Source of the DNA: a virus
IMG/VR virus record: IMGVR_UViG_3300034779_000003
Span: 1 to 32,567 of that record
Length of the DNA stretch: 32,567 bases
Strand: one strand, 5' to 3'
The notes under the pieces are model-generated. The model saw only the letters and a program-made list of their open reading frames with translations. It searched no databases and had not been told where the DNA came from. Positions 29,019-32,567 of this stretch are shown one piece after another (position 1 is the first letter of the stretch; each line of letters starts with the position of its first letter). The translations under genes and the position numbers were made by a program.

Positions 29019-29950
29019 GTTCTGTTCATCTCTAGTTTGGCTTCTTCGATCTCACGCTCAAGGCGCTCAAGCTCTGCCTCTAGTCGTGGGTGCTCGCACT
29101 TGGCAACCCCCTGCAATCTCCCTTCAGGGGTGTCGCCGGCGGGATAGTAGAGTCCCTTTCCTTTGCAGTCCGGGCAGCAGCTCGTATCCCTCTTGGGCTC
29201 GGTGGAAGCTGGTTTTTGAAGCTCGCGTTTGCGCTTGAGGAAGACAGAGTCGTAGGTTCCTCTGCGTGCTTCAAGCGTCATCGCATAACGCTCTGGGCTT
29301 CGAACCCCGGGCATGTTGCTGGCGATGCGGATGCGCTCTTCGTCGCAGAGCTTTGAGCGATGTGGAGTGGCACACACACACTTCTGCTGCCCGACTGCGG
29401 AAGGCGCTCGCGCGCCGTGTGTGTGTGTCTGGTTCAAATGGGTCTGGTTAGATGTATCTAGTTCGGGTACAGATTCTGTACCACCGTGGTCTAAAATCTG
29501 TATCAGGGGTGGTGCGGATTCAGTACTAGGTGGTGTAGATTTTGTACTACCGCGTCTGATAAGTTTCTCTGGGGGGTGGTCTAGATTCTGTACTACCTCT
29601 TCGGACTGAGCGCGGCGCTTTTTGATGTGCAGGATCTTGTAGTTGTTCGAGGCCGCATCGCCCGCTTCGTCCGTGCGCGCCTCCTTCCTGATTAGCTTGT
29701 GCTCTATCAAGATTTTCACGCCATTGATGGCCGTCGTGCGAGAGATGCCGAGCTTGTCGGCGATGGTCTGGTAGGACGGGAAGGATGAAGAGCCTGACCT
29801 GTTGGCGTGCCTGACGAGGACGTTGTAGACTGCGACTCCCAGGGTGCCGATCTCGGAGCCGTAATCGTCAATCAACTCTTCGTCAACAATATAGAATCCC
29901 GGCTCGCGCCCGTCTATAAGTTGATCGTCATCCGGTTTGTGTTTAGCCAT
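29015..29950 (-). CDS. replication initiator-like protein with winged-helix domain
   Basis: 311 residues. Residues 38-92 (GVAVYNVLVRHANRSGSSSF, PSYQTIADKLGISRTTAING, VKILIEHKLIRKE) are a helix-turn-helix/winged-helix domain (HTH_36 type), as in phage O/replication proteins. Residues of about 118-175 are a low-complexity linker that coincides exactly with iterons in the DNA. The C-terminal part has helices and a zinc knuckle CCPDCKGKGLYYPAGDTPEG...C, then a coiled-coil end. This is the organisation of lambda O, where the origin lies inside the initiator gene and the protein binds it. No helicase or loader is recognised in the window. Confidence 0.75.
   Translation of the reverse strand: MAKHKPDDDQLIDGREPGFYIVDEELIDDYGSEIGTLGVAVYNVLVRHANRSGSSSFPSYQTIADKLGISRTTAINGVKILIEHKLIRKEARTDEAGDAASNNYKILHIKKRRAQSEEVVQNLDHPPEKLIRRGSTKSTPPSTESAPPLIQILDHGGTESVPELDTSNQTHLNQTHTHGARAPSAVGQQKCVCATPHRSKLCDEERIRIASNMPGVRSPERYAMTLEARRGTYDSVFLKRKRELQKPASTEPKRDTSCCPDCKGKGLYYPAGDTPEGRLQGVAKCEHPRLEAELERLEREIEEAKLEMNRT
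29371..29428. repeat. inverted CA/GT dinucleotide arms beside the iterons
   Basis: CACACACACAC (29371-29381) and GTGTGTGTGTGT (29417-29428) are reverse complements, 35 bp apart. A GGCGC-tcgc-GCGCC hairpin (29403-29416) lies between. They are about 35 bp from the first iteron and inside the initiator coding region. Confidence 0.6.
29462..29596. repeat. iteron array, putative origin of replication
   Basis: The unit GGTGGTCTAGATTCTGTACT is repeated with variations. The core GATTCTGTAC (or variant) begins at 29472, 29494, 29517, 29538 and 29584, i.e. steps of 22, 23, 21 and 46 (twice 23) bp. One expected position near 29561 is too degenerate to count. Two-turn spacing is typical of iterons for cooperative initiator binding. 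The array lies in the linker-coding part of the initiator gene. Confidence 0.7.
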
Positions 29951-29971
29951 GAAGTCTTAGTCCTATGCGAC

Positions 29972-30319
29972 CTAACGCTTCTCCTGTTTCTTCTTGACTG
30001 CTTCGGCAAAAGATTCAAGCTCGGGCGGTTTTACAATGCCGGAAGCCGTGGCTAGGTACTGATGCTCCTCCAACACTCCCAACGTCTCCTCGGATACAGC
30101 GGGCTCAGGCGCGCGCTCCAGGTAGACCACGAAATACTTGAGACCTCCGCGCAGCAGTGCTCGCTGTACGGCCGTCTCGCAGCCCTCTTCGAAGACGAGA
30201 CGATCGCCTATGCGCGCGCCAAGTGCGTCACCGATAGCCACAGGCACTGAGGCGCGACCCTTAAGGTTGTCGCCGTCCTTACGAACCGGCGCTTCTTCTC
30301 GAATTCGATTCTTCATCAT
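29972..30319 (-). CDS. AbrB-like DNA-binding protein (putative)
   Basis: 115 residues. LKGRASVPVAIGDALGARIG followed by DRLVFEEG resembles the SpoVT/AbrB swapped-hairpin domain (..VPVAI.DALG...GDRLVFE). The next part, ALLRGGLKYFVVYLERA, is strand-like and the end is charged. It is the gene before the initiator, so it may regulate early expression. Assignment rests on one motif. Confidence 0.5.
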   Translation of the reverse strand: MMKNRIREEAPVRKDGDNLKGRASVPVAIGDALGARIGDRLVFEEGCETAVQRALLRGGLKYFVVYLERAPEPAVSEETLGVLEEHQYLATASGIVKPPELESFAEAVKKKQEKR

Positions 30320-30734
30320 TTACGGTCTCCGTGAACCCACCCTCACGATTCAGCGCAAGTATCGCCTTCTTCAGATTCTTAGCGGCGCGCTCCTTCTTTC
30401 TCTTGTTTTTCGTGGTAAGGAAGATTTGCAGGGCACCGACCGCCAGGATGGCCAGAGCTTTCTTAATGCCGCGCGCCTTGCCGTAATAGCCCTCCGCCGC
30501 GAGCGCCCCGACTTCGCGCCTCCAACCCCGGCAAATGACCAGCAACCCGGCCTGCACGCGCCCACGGCGCTCACTAGAGGTCATGGCCGGATGATCCTGC
30601 AGAGAGCCGTCCTTCGCGTGGTGGCAGTAGAAGGGCAGCCCGCCGAGCAGGGCGAGCTGGGCTTTCAGGTGACTCTGGGGCTCGCGATTAGCCTCAGCCC
30701 CTTCGGTGTATGCGCAGCCTTCGCAAGGATTCAT
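30279..30734 (-). CDS. conserved phage Cys-rich protein
   Basis: 151 residues. MNPCEGCAYTEGAEANREPQ, LKAQLALLGGLPFYCHHAKDG matches a recurrent phage protein with C.GC....G..AN.EP ... LK..L...G..PF.CH. Cys4, Cys7, Cys37 and His38/39 may bind metal. The C-terminal half is basic with a hydrophobic helix (KKALAILAVGALQIFL). Function unknown. Confidence 0.65.
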   Translation of the reverse strand: MNPCEGCAYTEGAEANREPQSHLKAQLALLGGLPFYCHHAKDGSLQDHPAMTSSERRGRVQAGLLVICRGWRREVGALAAEGYYGKARGIKKALAILAVGALQIFLTTKNKRKKERAAKNLKKAILALNREGGFTETVNDEESNSRRSAGS

Positions 30735-30743
30735 CCTGACGCC

Positions 30744-30911
30744 TCACAAAAAGAAGAATCTGACAATTCGCCACAGACCGTATAGAGCGCCGACCATGAA
30801 GGCTCCTGCGCCGAACATCCATCGCGACAGATGGGTGCAGGCCGGGCAGAGAAACCGGCGGCTAAAGGGAGGCAGCTGCTCGCGACATCTTGAGTTCTTA
30901 CAATTGTTCAT
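30744..30911 (-). CDS. 55-aa zinc-ribbon plus membrane-helix protein
   Basis: MNNCKNSRCREQLPPFSRRF then LCPACTHLSR and a hydrophobic helix WMFGAGAFMVGALYGLWRIV. Cys4, Cys9, Cys22 and Cys25 suggest a zinc knuckle. The ATG overlaps the upstream stop (ATGA), which supports it as a real gene. Probably a small membrane-anchored protein. Confidence 0.55.
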   Translation of the reverse strand: MNNCKNSRCREQLPPFSRRFLCPACTHLSRWMFGAGAFMVGALYGLWRIVRFFFL

Positions 30912-31141
30912 CTGTCTGACATCACCTTTCCGACCTCTCTCTCGATAGCGTCTTTGTAGTGCAACAGGTCTTGAAGCGTGCCGTTGATGACGAGGCTTGT
31001 GAATTCCCTGTACACCCTAAGGGCCTTCTTGAGAGCGGCAACGCATTGGGCAGTTGACTGATGAGGGGATGCGACCGGTACGGGCAGGTCGCATTCTCCG
31101 CAAGTGTAGGTCTCGATTTCCTTATTCTCTTCTGGCTTCAT
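30908..31141 (-). CDS. 77-aa zinc-finger-like protein
   Basis: MKPEENKEIETYTCGECDLP, then AQCVAALKKALRVYREFTSL and a helical end. Cys14, Cys17 and Cys33 could bind zinc. Coupled at both ends by ATGA overlaps. No specific family. Confidence 0.55.
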   Translation of the reverse strand: MKPEENKEIETYTCGECDLPVPVASPHQSTAQCVAALKKALRVYREFTSLVINGTLQDLLHYKDAIEREVGKVMSDR

Positions 31142-31446
31142 GGTATCTCCGAAGACATCCCCAACTCGTCATATAAATCAGGCCCGTAGCCGTAATAGCC
31201 ATCTTCTTCATCGTATCGCTCGTCTTGGCACCAACTGCACGGGCAACCCCAGGGAGGCTCTCTGGTACAATGCGGGCAATGCAGGCCGTTCTCAATGAAT
31301 TCGCCGCAGTCGCAGAGCCATGCCTGGCTTTCGTCGTAATCATCCAAGTCGCCCACTTCCCACCATGGGTCGCGGTAGAATCGGCGCCTGTGATGAAGGT
31401 CAAGCGAGCGCTCTTTACGCCGATGATGTGCTTTAAGACGCGCCAT
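31138..31446 (-). CDS. 102-aa Cys-rich protein
   Basis: A basic N-terminus (RLKAHHRRKERSLDLHHRRR) is followed by WLCDCGEFIENGLHCPHCTR then CPCSWCQD, two probable zinc sites, and an acidic, Tyr-rich end (EDGYYGYGPDLYDEL). An overlapping open frame on the same strand (31122-31403) is judged a shadow. Nucleic-acid-binding likely. Confidence 0.6.
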   Translation of the reverse strand: MARLKAHHRRKERSLDLHHRRRFYRDPWWEVGDLDDYDESQAWLCDCGEFIENGLHCPHCTREPPWGCPCSWCQDERYDEEDGYYGYGPDLYDELGMSSEIP

Positions 31447-31566
31447 ATAAGTTTTCAGCCCTTAGCAGAAAATCCAGTCAGTACCGATGCAGCTCATTCT
31501 GCGCTCTGAAAACACAGTGAAAATTAACCGTCAATGCTCGCGGCCCATCAACATGCGTCTCTTCGT

Positions 31567-31938
31567 CTATTGCTCGCCTTCGGCTTCAACGTCGGGTGAG
31601 AGCGGAAGAGGTGTAATCGTCAGGCCGTCTCTGACCAACGGGTTATTGCCGATTTTTGCTACATAGTTCTGATTACAATGGGGGCAGCTAAGCATGATGT
31701 GGTTATTCTTCGACTCGTTATCGAGTGACAGATTGAACCCATCAACCAGCTTCCCCTGTGCTATGGAGAGAACACGTAGGAAACTCAGGGTTCGCTCGGT
31801 AAAGTCAGCCTCGACATCGGAGCGAAAGCCCTCAGAGCTATAGGCCTCATAAAGCCGGCTTAGATTGCGCCAAAGCTCTGCCTCTTTCGGATCTGTGATT
31901 TCTTCTGGTGTAGGTGCGGGCATATCTTTTCCTTTCAT
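31567..31938 (-). CDS. 123-aa unknown early protein
   Basis: Helical N-terminal half (EAELWRNLSRLYEAYSSEGF; LSFLRVLSIAQGKLVDGFNL) and a CPHCNQNYVAKIG motif near residue 85. ATGA overlap with the upstream gene. Real start may be M6. The 120 bp after it (31447-31566) hold no gene; a weak TTGACG is the only promoter-like sign. Confidence 0.55.
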   Translation of the reverse strand: MKGKDMPAPTPEEITDPKEAELWRNLSRLYEAYSSEGFRSDVEADFTERTLSFLRVLSIAQGKLVDGFNLSLDNESKNNHIMLSCPHCNQNYVAKIGNNPLVRDGLTITPLPLSPDVEAEGEQ

Positions 31939-32396
31939 TTATCATCCGGGTCCGGGGTCAAAAAGCGCAGCACAATTGCGTCCGTATGAACGAAGATGTC
32001 GTCCTCTCTGAGACGAGCAACCACCTGCTTTACAGAGGTGACGCAGTTATTCATCCACGTCGTCATTCGCTCAGGATCTTGAAGCATGTCTGGCGGCATG
32101 AAGCGCGTCATCTTGCCAACTTCAAGAATGACTTCGAGCACGCCGCCCGGAAGCTTTAAGACCGCGCAGCGCAGCTCATTCTCCGGGGTCACTGGCAGCG
32201 CCTGAGCCGTCACTTCATACTTCCTGCCGGGAATATGCCAACAGCCTTCGTCGCCGATGCGCAACGCGCAGATTGAGCAGATCATGCTCAGCTCTTCTTG
32301 ACTCATGCCTTCGTCCTTATATAGAGGCCGTCTATCCATTTCGTTATCAGACACAAACCATTCAACCCAAAACATTGTGGGTTGCGGGCTCAGCAT
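31935..32396 (-). CDS. early protein with the protease-type zinc knuckle
   Basis: Up to 153 residues; starts at 32396, 32375 or 32306 are possible. Only the last has a usable ribosome site (AAGGA). The segment ICSICALRIGDEGCWHIPGR (residues 39-58) has the same spacing and nearly the same residues as ICSICGLDMMSWDCWHYPGR in the prohead protease. The rest (LPGGVLEVILEVGKMTRFMP, SVKQVVARLREDDIF) has no known family and lacks the protease active site. Confidence 0.6.
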   Translation of the reverse strand: MLSPQPTMFWVEWFVSDNEMDRRPLYKDEGMSQEELSMICSICALRIGDEGCWHIPGRKYEVTAQALPVTPENELRCAVLKLPGGVLEVILEVGKMTRFMPPDMLQDPERMTTWMNNCVTSVKQVVARLREDDIFVHTDAIVLRFLTPDPDDK

Positions 32397-32567
32397 TAAT
32401 TGGCAAAGGTTGTTGGGTGCGCCTCGCCCCGTATGAAAGATAGGTTTCCGCCAGTCGTCTGATGTGATCGCCGTCTACGGCCAGCTTCTCAACCAGGTCG
32501 GCATTAGGCTCTCTAACGCCTTCTATCTGATGGCGCTTGATGCCTAGCACCTCGGCGATTACAGGGT
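32362..32567 (-). CDS. partial gene, continues beyond the window
   Basis: The frame is open to the window edge (PVIAEVLGIKRHQIEGVREP ... LAVDGDHIRRLAETYLSYGA); a GTG at 32550 is only an internal start candidate. It ends 35 bp inside the next gene. The C-terminal part looks helical; no family recognised. It probably belongs to the same early operon. Confidence 0.45.
   Translation of the reverse strand, partial: PVIAEVLGIKRHQIEGVREPNADLVEKLAVDGDHIRRLAETYLSYGARRTQQPLPINAEPATHNVLG

Noticed and set aside
31122-31403. Overlapping minus-strand frame beside the 102-aa Cys-rich gene
   Set aside because: The 31138-31446 frame has ordered zinc-type Cys pairs and an ATGA overlap with the next gene; this one has neither.
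32364-32383. AACCCAAAACATTGTGGGTT as another palindrome copy
   Set aside because: Arms match for only six bases and differ from the family, and it lies within coding sequence; probably chance.

Overview
The window is most of a dsDNA phage or prophage genome: a myovirus with a contractile tail and a Mu-like head-tail gene order. Nearly all genes lie on the minus strand, so the genome reads from right to left. The host cannot be named from sequence. Two predicted lipoproteins and a spanin-like TM/coiled-coil protein point to a Gram-negative host. Shine-Dalgarno sites are common. No integrase, transposase, tRNA, CRISPR array, DNA polymerase or endolysin was found inside the window.

Right part, 32567 to 24491 (minus strand): a tightly packed early/replication operon with many ATGA and TGATG overlaps. 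It carries a replication-initiator-like winged-helix protein whose gene contains about five 22-23 bp spaced iterons (a lambda O-like origin). It also carries an unusual number of small Cys-rich zinc-finger-like proteins, a GroES-half/membrane fusion, an AbrB-like protein and several conserved phage hypotheticals.

Next, 24477 to 16565: a promoter-like element, then membrane and lysis-type proteins (holin-like, lipoprotein, TM/coiled-coil), a stand-alone response-regulator receiver protein, a phage metallopeptidase, the small and large terminase, the portal and a portal-linked protein. The unit ends in a strong rho-independent terminator. Just beyond the terminator a second copy of the same promoter-like element starts the head/tail unit: head fibre-like protein, zinc ribbon, prohead protease with a nested scaffold start, decoration protein, major capsid protein, head-tail joining proteins, sheath, tube, tail chaperone with a shifted-frame extension, and two small zinc-finger (Com-like) proteins.

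Left part: the tail operon is interrupted at 3195-6709, between the tail chaperone and the tape measure gene, by a module of different style. A 66-aa excisionase/MerR-type HTH gene is divergently transcribed from a plus-strand cluster of small proteins, an ImmA/IrrE-type metalloprotease, a RAMP-like unknown and an HNH nuclease. The two directions share a control region with two near-consensus promoters and a perfect 17-bp inverted repeat. This looks like a lysogeny or accessory switch inserted in the late genes. The tape measure gene then appears to have its own promoter.

Three repeat families tie the window together: a 20-bp palindrome (GACTCAAAATATTTTGAGTC and variants) in at least seven intergenic places; the duplicated late promoter-like element; and GGNNN pentamer arrays, two of which begin with an identical 17-bp sequence that includes the stop codon of the preceding gene.
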